A stretch of 64,000 nt of DNA from Thoreauomyces humboldtii (lineage: Eukaryota; Chytridiomycota; Chytridiomycetes; Spizellomycetales; Powellomycetaceae): positions 42,859 to 106,858 of the forward strand of contig JADGJA010000003.1 in the NCBI GenBank assembly GCA_027596035.1, written 5' to 3'. The position numbers and the translations under genes were made by a program. Below the pieces are notes generated by a model. It worked only from the letters and a program-made list of their open reading frames with translations, ran no database searches and was not told where the DNA came from. Position 1 is the stretch's first letter, and every line of letters starts with the position of its first letter. Below, piece by piece: positions 33,136-43,924 of this stretch.

Positions 33136-36100
33136 ATGGGGACTAAGAAAGCGAAGTCGAAGGCTGTAGCTCCCGAGGGGGAGAAAGCGCCGCCTGTGGT
33201 AGACCTCTACAAACCACCAACCACGTTCAGAGAGTTCGCAAAGCATTTCCGGAAGCTCCTCCCCTTCATCTGGCCGCGGGGAAAGCATTCCCTCAAGTTC
33301 AGAGGCCTGCTGTTTCTATGTTTCCTCTCCCTACTGGCCGGTCGCGGAATGAACCTGCTGCTCCCTTTGCAGTACAAAAAGGTCGTTGACGGTCTCGGAG
33401 GCCTTGCCGGGATTCGGGCGTCTCCAGAGGATATACCGTACCTAGATCTTCTTCTGTTCGTGGCTTTGCGATTCCTTTCGGCCGGTGGAGGTTTTCTAAG
33501 CACTGTGCAGGGCTACCTCTGGATACCAGTCGGGCAATATACAACGCGCACGATATCGGTTGGAATGTTCCAGCATTTGCACAAGTGAGCAAAGTGAGCG
33601 AGTTAGGAATAGCAAGGGATCACTGCGGGAACGTTGTCTGATATGGTGATATGTGCAGTCTATCGCTTCGGTTTCATCTCAACCGAAAGGTGAGTGCAAC
33701 TATTTCACTCTCTCCTGCATGACGTTCATACTTATCAGCGTTTCCTTGGCGACTCTGACAGGGGAAATCTTACGCGTGCAGGACCGCGGAGTCGCTAGCA
33801 TCGTTAGCTTGTTCTCTTCGATTATCTTCAACATCATCCCAACGCTTTGTGACATAGCTATTGCGTGCTTTTACTTCGCTATCAAGGTGCGTGGACCCTA
33901 ATAAGAAAAGGATGCACTACCTTTGTATTGAACTTCCCATTAGTTCGATTTCACTTTCGGTCTGATCGTGTTTGCAACGATGGGACTATACATATATAGT
34001 ACCATCCACGTGACGGAAAACAGAACCAAATACAGACGCGTCAGCAATACACTGAATAATGCTATGGAGGCTAGAGCGGTCGATTCTCTGCTAAACTTCG
34101 AAACTGTCAAATACTACAATGCTGAAGAGTTCGAAGTCAGACAGTTCAAGACAGGTGCGTTGATATCGATTAAAGTCGTTAGCGCGGGCTGTACCTGAAC
34201 ATCCTCCTTTTGCAGCCGTGAAACAATATCAAAGAGCCGACCTCAAAGCCAACGCAATTCTGTACACTCTCAACACGGCGCAGAACATCATAATTCAGAC
34301 CGGGTTGCTGATCGGGTGTATTCTCTGCGCCAAGCGCATCGTTCACGATAAGACCATGACGGTCGGGGACTTCGTCCTTTATCTCACTTATATCACGCAG
34401 CTGTACGGCCCACTTAACCGGTTCGGCAACCAGTACAGAACAACACAGAAAAACTTCATCGATATGGAGAAGATGTTGGACCTGTTTGGGGAGCCCATCG
34501 AAGTCTTGGAGGCCGTCGAGCCAGTTGACTTGAAGCATCAGGGCGGGAAAGTGGTGTTCGGTATGTTTGGGAAGCCATCTCGAAATTATTGTCTTTCTTA
34601 CTTTGAGACTCCTTTATAGAAAACGTCTCGTTTTCTTACGATTCACGCCCAATTCTGGAAGGCATCTCCTTTTCGGCCGCAGGAGGCAGTACCATCGCCC
34701 TCGTTGGACCTTCGGGGAGCGGAAAGGTATCGATGTGAGAGCTGTTGTAGTATCAATCACTTCACACTTGACTGACAAACGGACTGGAGCAAGAGTACCG
34801 TCCTCCGCCTTCTTTTCCGTTTCTATGACTGCCAAAGGGGGCGAATCACTGTCGACGGCGTTGATATTCGGGACTTGAGGTTGAAGGACTTGCGAGGAAT
34901 AATCGGCGTAGTCCCTCAAGACACCGTGCTTTTCAATGACACAATCATGTACATGAACTTGATAGCTCGTCAACTTTACATCGCAATCAGCATCGCTAAC
35001 GCTTTCGGTAGGTACAACATTAAGTATGGGCGCCCATCTGCGACGGACGAAGAGGTTTTCGCAGCAGCAAACGCAGCGCAGATTCACGACCGAATTCTTA
35101 GCTTTCCCGACGGTGAATACACAAGTATTTCTTGAATTTTCTGGATGTGTTGATCTCTTACCTAGCTTCCTTGTAGGCTACGACACCAAAGTCGGGGAGC
35201 GCGGACTCCGGCTATCTGGGGGCGAAAAGCAACGCGTGGCGATAGCCCGAACGTTCGTTAAGAACTGCCAAATCATACTCATGGACGAGGTACGATAATT
35301 GCTCGCTGGAGCTCTTCTTGAAATTCTTCAGACCTCAGACTCGCACTTGCAGGCCACGTCGGCCCTCGATACCCAAGCAGAAGCAGCCTTGCAGTCTGCA
35401 CTGCTTACCCGCTCGCACACGACCATCGTGATTGCACATCGTCTCAGCACGATCGTTCATGCAGATCAGATCCTCGTCATAAAGGACGGACGATGCGTTG
35501 AACGTGGAACCCACGAAAGCCTTATGCGCATGCGAGAGTCAGGCACGTACTTCGACATGTGGATGAAACAACTCAAGGACGAGATGGGCTTGGGGGGTTT
35601 GGCAAAGATGGAGAGCGTCGGGAGGTGGGTGAAGGGGATACCCGATTCGTCGGGTCCTGAGGGAATCTCGGGGATGAGACTCGATCGGGAGGAAGCATCG
35701 GCACACCAACCCTCCGTGCAGCAACAGGCAGCCGAGGAACAGGTTCGACAGAAAGCAGACGGCGACGGCGACGATATGCCGACGGCTGAACGTCCGCCGA
35801 CCGCCGACGTCTGCGAGTCCGAATCCGCGTCATCGGGAAGCGGTAGCGAGGAACCGCTGCTCGGAGCTCCGCTTCCGGAGGAGGATCTGTTGGACGACAC
35901 TGTCTCTCTGACAGAGTCGGCTCCGTCGGTCATCATTCGCGCCCCGCGCTCTCGTCCGTCAGGGGCATCGCTGCTTCTGCCTCCTCGGGCACACACGCAT
36001 GATCATGAAGTGAGCCGCAGCGAGTCTGTGGACGAAGGGGGAAGCGTCGACGCCGTCGCCGGAACATCCCTAGGCGGGGATGGGTCTGCAGTGGAAGCCG

Positions 36101-36162
36101 AGGGTGGAGAGACCGAAGGGGCACGAAGGAGGAAGAAGAAACGTTCTAGAAAGACGAAGTGA
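33136..36162 (+). CDS. Half ABC transporter, HMT1/ABCB6-ATM1 group
   Basis: ATP-driven half transporter; relatives move metal-thiol or glutathione conjugates, hemes or sulfur species across vacuole or mitochondrial membranes. Ten exons (33136-33584, 33659-33689, 33782-33886, 33944-34154, 34216-34560, 34620-34726, 34794-34948, 35012-35112, 35177-35289, 35353-36162) give 808 residues. Markers are the [20 protein letters not shown] span, [29 protein letters not shown], Walker [22 protein letters not shown], signature LSGGEKQR, Walker B IILMDE and [11 protein letters not shown] with H-loop AHRLST. The extra N-terminal TMD0 of HMT1 is absent. A long Ser/Glu-rich tail ends in KKKRSRKTK. At the exon 2/3 junction the conserved TGEILRV stretch cannot be spliced in frame with canonical sites (see findings). 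Confidence 0.88.
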
Positions 36163-36393
36163 CTTTTAATAAATCACTCGACGAAGCATCCTTCAAGGAG
36201 CGCTGTGACAATCAGGTCAACGTGCATGTGTGTCGTCTGTACGTAGCGCTCCCCAGCTTCGAGTGTAGCGGGAAGGTTAACAAGATCCAAGAGGTTTAGC
36301 TGACTCTTTGAAAGTAAGCATCCTTTCTAGCCACTCTGGTTGCAAAACACAATTCTATACGAGTTGTCTACACTGTACGTCCGCCGCCAGTAA

Positions 36394-37577
36394 TCAAAAC
36401 TTGAACACCTGATGATCCAGATACCCGGCCTTCTTCAGGAGGCCGCCTAATGGCCCCTGATCCGTCTCGTTCGGCTTTGCTCCGGCAACGTGTTGGATCA
36501 ACCTGGGCGCAATTCAGTAAACGCTTCCCCGTAAACCACCGACTCGAAGCCCCAAGCGTTCGGAAACTCACCCTCCGGGTCCACAGACCAACACGGCCGA
36601 GGTCGACCTTGCAGGTGGCAACCAACGATCCACCATCTCCTGCGTGACTCGGCCCGCCTGCACGGTGTCCTGCCGATCTTCTTCTGCAGGCTGCTCGTCG
36701 ACCACGTAATGCACGCGGAGTCGTTCCGGGTGATGGGTGGCAAACGTGTCGAGCTCATGGCGCAGGAGAATGTCGGAGATCGAACGGTTGGCGTAGATGA
36801 GGGAGACGCGCGTGGTGTCCACTGGATCCTTGAGGATCTTCTTGATGAGCTGGTACATGGGCGTGATGCCTGTTCCTCCCGCCACCTGACATCCGGGTGA
36901 AGGGGGGTTCATGCGTCAACGGGGGCCCCACCTTTCTTCAACGAAGGACAAGGGTGGGGTTACGAAATGTTGCCTCTTACCATCCCTATGTCTTCGACCG
37001 CGTTGGCGGTATACGGTAGGGTGACGAGCGGTCCTCTCATCTCAACCGGATCCCCGGGCTCCTTGGCGTGAAGGAACCTGCTCACGCTCCCGTCGTCGTA
37101 CTTTTTGACCACGAGGTCAAAGTGGGTTCTCGTGAAGGTGATGGGGGTGTAAGCGCGGGCAAGTTGACAAGTGTCGTCCTTGACGATCACATGGACAGGG
37201 GCGGGAAATCCTCCGGGGGCATCTGCGAGAGGTAGGTTGGCCTTGAAGCGGAGCAGCTTTGTGTCGTGGGTGAGGGGTATGATCTCGGCCAGCTTGAAGA
37301 TACGAAACTCGTCGGCCGTGAGTGTCGCAGGCGTTGGCTCGTGGATCATGGTGAAGTAGTAGGCATCTCCAATGAATACTGTTGCTGCCACGATCGATAC
37401 GATTAGGATGAGACGGTTGTGGTGCGGGAGCGCTGTGGGCGGTTTGAGTGTTGTTGGGCGTTGGTGAATCGTCCGGGTTGGGACTCGGAAAGCAGCAACA
37501 GCCTTGGGACGTGGAATGGCGACACAGGCGCGGGTCGTGCATCGTCGGAGGACGCTGGGAAGGAGTCGTAACGTCAT
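36394..37577 (-). CDS. MCR1: Mitochondrial NADH-cytochrome b5 reductase
   Basis: A FAD enzyme that passes electrons from NADH to cytochrome b5 or similar acceptors. Three exons (37577-36981, 36885-36572, 36502-36394) give 339 residues. The N-terminus is Arg/Thr-rich without acids (a mitochondrial presequence) and is followed by the span LILIVSIVAATVFIGDAYYF, like yeast Mcr1. FAD and NADH motifs are present: RAYTPITFTR, KYDDGSVSRFLHAKEPGDPVEMRGP (a G instead of the usual KG context), GGTGITPMYQLIKKIL and CGPGG. The end, DHQVFKF, is the typical family C-terminus. It shares a 366-base promoter with TRAPPC13 and converges with the ABC transporter. Confidence 0.93.
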
Positions 37578-37943
37578 GATGTTCCTCTACATGCGAAGAA
37601 CAGGTTTTGCTTTGATCGAACGTAGAGCGCCCACCAGTACTGACTGTGGTGGTGGGAAGGGTTTGGCTTGTACTGTGAACGCGCGAAAAACCTTGGGGAA
37701 GTGTGTTTTCTCCTGGGAGAGAGAGAGGCGTGTCCGGGATTGTCCGAGAAATGCTTAGACCCCAGAGGCCTCCACGGACCCGCGTTCTGCCAGCATTCCT
37801 CCCAACCCTCCACATCTTCCAGCGAACGCCAGACCCACCCGCCGTTGTCCTTCTACCGTGACACCCTCTGCTTCTTATCTTGTCGTCCCATCCCGGGAGC
37901 CCGCCTACTTGGGTGTGATACACGACGTTACTCTGGGCACGCC
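37578..37943. promoter_or_regulatory. Bidirectional promoter, MCR1-like / TRAPPC13
   Basis: 366 bases between two divergent ATGs. Both start codons are supported by protein similarity, so both promoters must lie here. No TATA box or named element was recognised. Confidence 0.6.
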
Positions 37944-39359
37944 ATGGCAGAACACGGGAATGCAGGGCCGCCCCACCTCCTCTCACTGAAGGTCATGCGA
38001 CTATCGAGGCCGTCCTTTGTTCAAACACATCCAATACCTTTCGAAGATGACCCTCTGCTGCCCTACAACTCGGCGATCCTTCGCATCGCCCAGTCCGACC
38101 TATCCAGCGGTCAGGACGCGCAACCACCAGAAGCGCCGTCGGCCGATCTTCTCAACCTGAACACCCCTCCCCCCGCTCCACCACCTACCGTTAAGATCCG
38201 CGACTACGGACTTTCGGATCTCCTCACCCTTCCTTCCTCGTTTGGAAACATCTATCTCGGCGAGACCTTCTCCTCCTACCTCTGCGTCAACAACGAGAGC
38301 CTCGCCGCCGCGCAGGACGTGGGCATAAAGGCCGAGCTTCAGACGGGATCCCAGAGATTCGTCCTGGCCGATACCCTCACCCCAGCTCCAGCACCATTAC
38401 GGGGAGCGCCTGTCGACCAGACGCCCACGAGAGTTCCACTCCTGCCAACTCAATCTGCCGAGTTCGTCATTCATCACGAAATCAAGGAGCTCGGCGTGCA
38501 CATACTCGTCTGCTCGGTTCATTACACCACCAACGCGGGGGAACGGAGGTTTTTCAGAAAGTTCTACAAGTTCCAGGTGCTCAATCCATTGTCAGTCAAG
38601 ACAAAAGTCAACTCTCTGTACGACGGGAAGATCTTCCTCGAGGCGCAGGTTCAGAACGCTGCGGCAGAGCCCATGTCGGTGGAACGCATGCGATTCGACC
38701 CGACAGATCTCTTCCACTTCACCGATCTCAACCATGTCATCCCGCGCTCGACCTCCGAGGATCCGGCATCACCTCTCCCTCCTACAACGGGACGGTCGGT
38801 GGCGGCGGGGTTAGTGGTCGGAGCCTCCGAGGATGGGTCCATCTATCTCAATCCACAGGACACCCGGCAGTATCTTTACATGCTTCAACCAAAGCGTCCC
38901 CACGATCCCGTCGCCCGCACAACCCCCACCCTGGGCAAACTCGACATCATGTGGCGAACGCACCTGGGACAGACCGGTCGCCTCCAGACCTCGCAACTCT
39001 CACGCAAAGTCCCCGTCGCGGACCCATACGACCTTGAGCTTCTCTCCACCCCGGTAAAGATTCTTGCCGAACATCCCTTCGCCATCTCGGTCCGCGTTCA
39101 CAACAACCTTGCCACCGAGACGCTGAGATTGACGCTCCATGGAGTCAAGAGCAAGATGAGCAGCGTGCTCCTCATGGGACCCAGCGAGACGGCGTGCGGG
39201 AACGTGCCGCCGCTGGGCCACGTCGACGTCGAGCTGAACCTGTTCCCGCTGCTAGCTGGGTTGCACAAGGTCGCCGGGTTCAGATTGAGCGACCTGGTGT
39301 CTGGGACGTCGAGGGAGATAGACAATTTGACCGAGGTCTACGTTTGGCAGGCAGATTGA
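37944..39359 (+). CDS. TRAPPC13: TRAPP complex subunit 13
   Basis: A subunit of the TRAPP tethering complexes that act as Rab exchange factors in ER-Golgi and late Golgi traffic. A single exon of 471 residues starts at the ATG at 37944; the frame is open upstream but without conserved sequence. Recognisable blocks are LLSLKVMRLSRPSF at the N-terminus, LPSSFGNIYLGETFSSYLCVNN, ELQTGSQRFVLAD, FVIHHEIKELGVHILVCSVHYT, FFRKFYKFQVLNPLSVKTK and, in the C-terminal half, the beta-rich LDIMWRTHLGQTGRLQTSQL. There are no membrane spans. An Ala/Pro-rich insertion lies near residue 65. The C-terminal end TEVYVWQAD is close to the family end. Confidence 0.92.
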   Translation: MAEHGNAGPPHLLSLKVMRLSRPSFVQTHPIPFEDDPLLPYNSAILRIAQSDLSSGQDAQPPEAPSADLLNLNTPPPAPPPTVKIRDYGLSDLLTLPSSFGNIYLGETFSSYLCVNNESLAAAQDVGIKAELQTGSQRFVLADTLTPAPAPLRGAPVDQTPTRVPLLPTQSAEFVIHHEIKELGVHILVCSVHYTTNAGERRFFRKFYKFQVLNPLSVKTKVNSLYDGKIFLEAQVQNAAAEPMSVERMRFDPTDLFHFTDLNHVIPRSTSEDPASPLPPTTGRSVAAGLVVGASEDGSIYLNPQDTRQYLYMLQPKRPHDPVARTTPTLGKLDIMWRTHLGQTGRLQTSQLSRKVPVADPYDLELLSTPVKILAEHPFAISVRVHNNLATETLRLTLHGVKSKMSSVLLMGPSETACGNVPPLGHVDVELNLFPLLAGLHKVAGFRLSDLVSGTSREIDNLTEVYVWQAD

Positions 39360-39903
39360 AAAGCCGCTGTGCGGGAAATACATCATCATCTATACTCCAG
39401 TTTGTGATCTCCGGCAGTTTGTGATTATGCACTGAAGAACGGTCGGTATGCAGCCATCATGTTCTTCCACCCGGGCATCTGACTCCGCCTCGGAACTTTC
39501 GATCAGAGCTCGGTGATCAATTTTGAGAGAGATGAGCACAGGTGGGCCCGAGAGTGAGCAAAGCAGAAGGTGACTTCGGTTGCCCGATGTGAGCTCCCTG
39601 TTTGCGGTGAGCTCCAGGAGCAACGTGGTCACGTAGTCTTCGGCATCGTAAATCCTTTTTCGTCATCCGTTCTGAGAGCGTTGCAGCGTATCATGCAAAA
39701 GATCTCCCTGTCAGGACGAAACGGACCGTGTCATTGCCCAACACCCCTCACACAGATAAACAGAGAAATAGCACCCTACTGATACGCCTTGAGCGCTGTA
39801 CTGCGGCAAAGTACCAGGTATTCGCAACCCAACTAAACATGACTCAGAAAGGCTGTCGAAAGAGTGCGAGAAGGGTATGTACTGTACATCTAGGCACCCA
39901 CAT
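39360..39903. other. Convergent intergenic spacer
   Basis: 544 bases between the TRAPPC13 and GH28 coding ends. It contains the odd-centred palindrome ATGTACTGTACAT at 39877-39889. No gene was recognised. Confidence 0.5.
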
Positions 39904-41184
39904 CTAATTCCATGCAACACGGGCGTTGTTGACCTGGTTCGGTCCGTATTCTGAGCTTCCCTGAGCGTTCAGCCCGATCACGCGAATGTCGGTGCACTCG
40001 TGACCGCGAAGGCAGTTGAAACCGACGACGGGTCTCTGGCTGGCCCCGCTCTTGCCCAACACGCGGAACCCCTTGAAGACGGCGTTCTGCACGGTGATGG
40101 AACCGGTGGGTGCGGCGCATCTCGCGTGGGGACACCACCCGAAGTCGATGTCGATGGGATGGGCCACGTTCGTGAGATGAAAGTCCTCGTACGTGACGTC
40201 CCTGACGAGACCGGTCGAGAACGGGGAGGCCTTGATCATGACGCCGGCGTCGGATCCGTCCATGGTGACGTGGCGGTACGTGACGTTGGACACGTCGGCG
40301 ACGGCCGGGGAGTGAGGGTCCAGGCCGAAGGAACCGATGTTATTCCCCGCCGACCCGTGGCATGTGATGCGTTCCGCGACGAAACCGTGCGTGGGTGACT
40401 TGACGGTCACGCATTCGTCTCCGTTGGTCACCGTCACGTCGCTCACGTAGTTGTTGTTCCCTGAAATGTCTATTCCGTCCGTGGTGCCGATCCGGTCGGC
40501 TTCGACCGTCACCCATTGTACCACATTGTTGTTCCCGATCCTGGGCGAGGATGTCCATGTGTTCAGTCAGTCGAAAAGGCCGAGAGGTGGTAGTGACACG
40601 ACTTTCTAGCATCTTACACTGTGAGATGGAACATGGGGGAGTTGACAAGGGTGATGCCTTGAATTATACAGTTGTTGGTGAGTTGGAAACGCAGTAGCCT
40701 TGGACGGTTTGGGTATTTGCCCAGTTGGCCGTTGGGTCGATATTGATGTCCGTTTCCGCTGCAGAGAAAACAACAGAAGGCCAGTGTCAAATAAGAGGCC
40801 AGACAGCTCTCAATGATTGCTGCAAAGCCAAACTCACAGGATACGCCCTTTTCCGACCAGCGAGACACCGTTGGAAAGTTCAAAGAGAAACATGGTTCCT
40901 CCTAACTTTGGGTTGAAAGGGATGTTGACGTCGCCGTCGATGCGAAGGGTCCAATCATTGGCACGGCTGAAGACGACGTTGCTCTTGAGCTGATGCGTGC
41001 CGGGGGGAACAAAGAGCACAGACCCTTTACCTCCCTTGCTCACGCAGTCCCTGTAGGTCTCCATGAGCAGGGGACCGATGCCATCGTTGGTACGATGCCG
41101 AGGAAGGGCACATGTCCGAACACCAAAGACAGGCGCTGCAACGGCCAGAGCGGCGACCAAGCGAAAAAGGACCGAGGGAAGCAT
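39904..41184 (-). CDS. Secreted GH28 glycosidase, rhamnogalacturonan hydrolase type
   Basis: Pectin-degrading hydrolase of family GH28. Three exons (41184-40838, 40758-40618, 40540-39904) give 374 residues with a signal peptide (LFRLVAALAVAAPVFG). Beta-helix blocks are FVPPGTHQLKSNVVF, LTNNCIIQGITLVNSPMFHL and VQWVTVEADR with TTDGIDISGNNNYV. The active-site region reads GDECVTVKS, then CHGSAGNNIGSFG, then GVMIKAS and PIDIDFGW. Polygalacturonases have GDDC, GGHG and RIK at these places. DEC-VTVKS, loss of the His, and MIK are instead the pattern I associate with rhamnogalacturonase (RhgA). The donor of exon 2 was placed at GTAAGAT because only that keeps phase. It suggests access to plant pectin. 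Confidence 0.88.
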
Positions 41185-42046
41185 CGTGAAGTCGAGAACA
41201 AGGAAGACGGGGTTGCGTACGGATTGGGAGATGATGCAGCGAGAGCGAGGCGTGACCGTCCAGGCCCTTTTTATCATTGGACGCTCGCACCCATCCCGAG
41301 ATGGATACCCTTGCGCGTCACACCCCACGACTTTGCTCGCTCGACCCACTCGGTTAATCACATGCGGGTGCGTAATTGTTCAGCGATTTACGCTACTTGC
41401 AGTTCAAACGCCGACGGCAACAGTACCGCACAGCAATTTTCTTTTCTTTCTGATTACTGTATCAGCACGAGTTGGTGACGCATCGAAAGCATGACACCGG
41501 TGCCGCTGGTGGACGCTGAGTAGTGTGCCGTGTAACACAGGCTACGGAAGCGTAAAAGGCAGAGTCCCTCTTTGGGCTACGATTCGGCGTTCCCCTTGTA
41601 CTGGCCCGTTGACGGGATCCATGTATCGTTTTGGGAAATTGGCAGAAACGCGTCCTGCTCCGCGGGAACATTCCGATGCACCAGCGAGTCGGAAAAACCG
41701 CTTCAAGTTTCATCAAGGTTCAAGTACTACTGTAGTGCTGTAAAAGCAGAGAATGGGAAGCAGCTCGAGACCCTGGGGGCGGATACAGTAGAGCGAATAT
41801 CTGCAGTATTCTCCTTGTACAGTCCTGTACAACTTGGACTCCATGGCGAAAGCAACAAACATGTGCTATCGAAAAGGCCGACCGCTCGGTGAGCCTCGCT
41901 CGGTCTCGCTTGGTCACTCGACTGACTCACTCGAGAGTGCAGCGGAAGTCAGGCGGGCGTTTGGCGATGCATCAGAGTAATATTCTATAACCAAATCCTC
42001 CAGCCTTCGGCAGAAACCCTTCCCCAAAACGCCAGTATCGTTTGTG
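41185..42046. other. Intergenic: promoter of the GH28 gene
   Basis: About 860 bases upstream of the secreted pectinase and downstream of STE24. It contains the inverted repeat at 41815-41832 and further TACTGTA-like runs near 41727 and 41782. No coding region was recognised. Confidence 0.5.
41815..41832. promoter_or_regulatory. Inverted repeat TTGTACAG-TC-CTGTACAA
   Basis: A perfect 8-base inverted repeat with a 2-base centre, about 630 bases upstream of the GH28 start. It belongs to the same TGTACAG motif class as the other spacers. Function is inferred. Confidence 0.4.
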
Positions 42047-43612
42047 CTACTCCGTCTTCCCGATCGCGGCCAGTCTGTTTGACAAAAGAAAACTGCATCA
42101 GCAAACCCTCTGCAACAGAGGTCCGCATGCTCCCCTTCGCACCTTTCTACCAGTGGCGGATGCGAGTAATGCCACGCCGAGTACCAGGGATCAGGGTTCA
42201 AAGTCCCTTTGTTCTCAACGTGCAGTTTCGTGAGCGCGGCCTTGAGGTCTCCCGAGACACCCAGTTGCTTTGCGTAAGCGTCAGCCTGGAACTCGTTACG
42301 GCGGGAGACGGCGTTCATGAAAAAGACCATGACGGTTTCCGCTGGCGAGATGACATACTGGGAGAGGTCGTGTTAGCGTCAAAACGACGTCCGGAGCCCG
42401 CGAGGGAGTCACGTCACGGACCTGGAACAGCAGAAACCCAATAAGCGGGGGCTGACTTGCGAACCCAAAGGAGCGGTAAAGTGGCACGAATGTCACGAAT
42501 GTGCTGAATAGGGCAAAGATCACAAACAGGTGGAGCTGCACCACTGCCAGAGTCGAGAGCATGTGGTTGTACTGCCAGTGCCCGAGTTCGTGAGCTAGCA
42601 CGGCGCAGACCTCATCCTCGGTGCACTGGTCCAACAGTGTGTCGTAGAGAACGATACGCTTGTTCTTGAAGAACCCGTAGAAATATGCATTGGAGTGAGC
42701 GCTCCTCTTGCTGCCATCAATAACAAAGAGCTTCGTCAAGGGGAAGTCGATGCGGGAGGCAAGAGCGTTGATCTTGGTGCGGAGAGTGCCTTCGGGTAGT
42801 GGCGTAAACTTGTTGAAGAGGGGCTGGATGAGAGTTGGAAAGATGACCACCATGACGCCTTGAACCAAAAGCCTGGATTCGAGCGTCATCGTCAGAGGGG
42901 GAGCGCGAAGCTGTACTGGGGCGGAATATGAAACCTTACATGAAGAGCCAAAGGTACAAGTAAAGCTGGGGTCCTGCATAGTCGATGATCCGAAGGAAGG
43001 CCGCGCAGAGGGGTATGCCGATGGCAGCCGAGAGCGCCGTCTCCTTCAGCATATCAGCAAAGAACAGGCCCAAAGTGACTTTGTTGAAACCATGGCGTTC
43101 TTCGATGACGAAGGTTCGATACAACGAGAATGGAAGGCTCAAGACGCTCCCGCTCAAGGATAAGAGAACGACGAAGACAAGCGATTGCGTGATCTAAGGC
43201 CCACCTCGCAGTGAGCTCAAAGCAATTCCCAGACAGGCCCCTGATGCGCCGTGGGGTAGCCCACCTCGTAATCGCTACCATATCCGTGACGGCCCGTCAG
43301 TTCCCCGGCACGACTCCAAAGCCAGGGCAGCAGGTTGTAGGAGATGAAAGCGGTGTTTTGCAGCTGGTCGAATGCATCCTCGATGAACAGGAAGCTCGAC
43401 TTGTCAAGCCCGTATGCGCGGGCCTTGTGGAAGGCTTTGGCCTCGATGACCTTGGAAACGGATGCTGGGATGTTTGGGTTGTGGAGGGCTCGGTGTTGGC
43501 GGTAATTCAGGTACGTGTTCCACAGGTAGATTGCCCATGAGAACGTCAGCACAAAGTCCTTGTAGGGAAGTTGGTCCCAGGCGCTCCCCAGGCTATGTAT
43601 AGTTGCTGTCAT
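42047..43612 (-). CDS. STE24: CAAX prenyl protease 1 (STE24)
   Basis: ER-membrane zinc metalloprotease that removes the last three residues of farnesylated proteins and trims a-factor-like precursors. Five exons (43612-43265, 43193-42940, 42872-42422, 42357-42143, 42074-42047) join in phase to 431 residues. Several hydrophobic spans occur. Key sites are FVIEERHGFNKVTLGLFFAD, RSAHSNAYFYGFFKNKRIVLYDTLL, the zinc motif AHELGHW (HELGH at about residues 295-299), RRNEFQADAYAKQLG with the third zinc ligand Glu, and the C-terminal DPWYSAWHYSHPPLVERL. The last exon is tiny (28 bases) but needed to reach the conserved end. It is divergent from PRP31. Confidence 0.95.
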
Positions 43613-43924
43613 TGCTCGTATGCTGAAGATCGTCGTTGTCCACCCTCCAAACCTGCGAGAGTGTTGCCATCATACACGCAACGCAAACACCCCCACACAC
43701 ACCTCGGAGAACCTAAAAGCACAGCCACACTCACACCCAATCTCTCGAACTTTCGCAGTCTCGACCGACACGGGGGCCGGCTATCGCATCGTACTTCCTC
43801 AAAAGACGCTGGTTTCGAAACCATCAGAATTTCCGTTCAGTGACTCTCTCTCACTCTCTCACACTCTCTCTCCCTACCTAACCGAAGCACCGATCGGGAT
43901 CACCAACATCAAACCGCTTATTCA
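43613..43924. promoter_or_regulatory. Bidirectional promoter, STE24 / PRP31
   Basis: 312 bases between divergent ATGs. On the PRP31 side there is a CT-rich tract (43844-43875, CTCTCTCACTCTCTCAC-type), a common feature of fungal promoters and leaders. Confidence 0.55.

Noticed and set aside
40618..40620. GTGTAA donor for GH28 exon 2
   Set aside because: It breaks the phase with exon 3; the GTAAGAT donor two bases downstream keeps the frame.
39904..41184. Calling the GH28 gene exo-polygalacturonase
   Set aside because: Three active-site motifs differ from polygalacturonases and match the rhamnogalacturonase pattern better.
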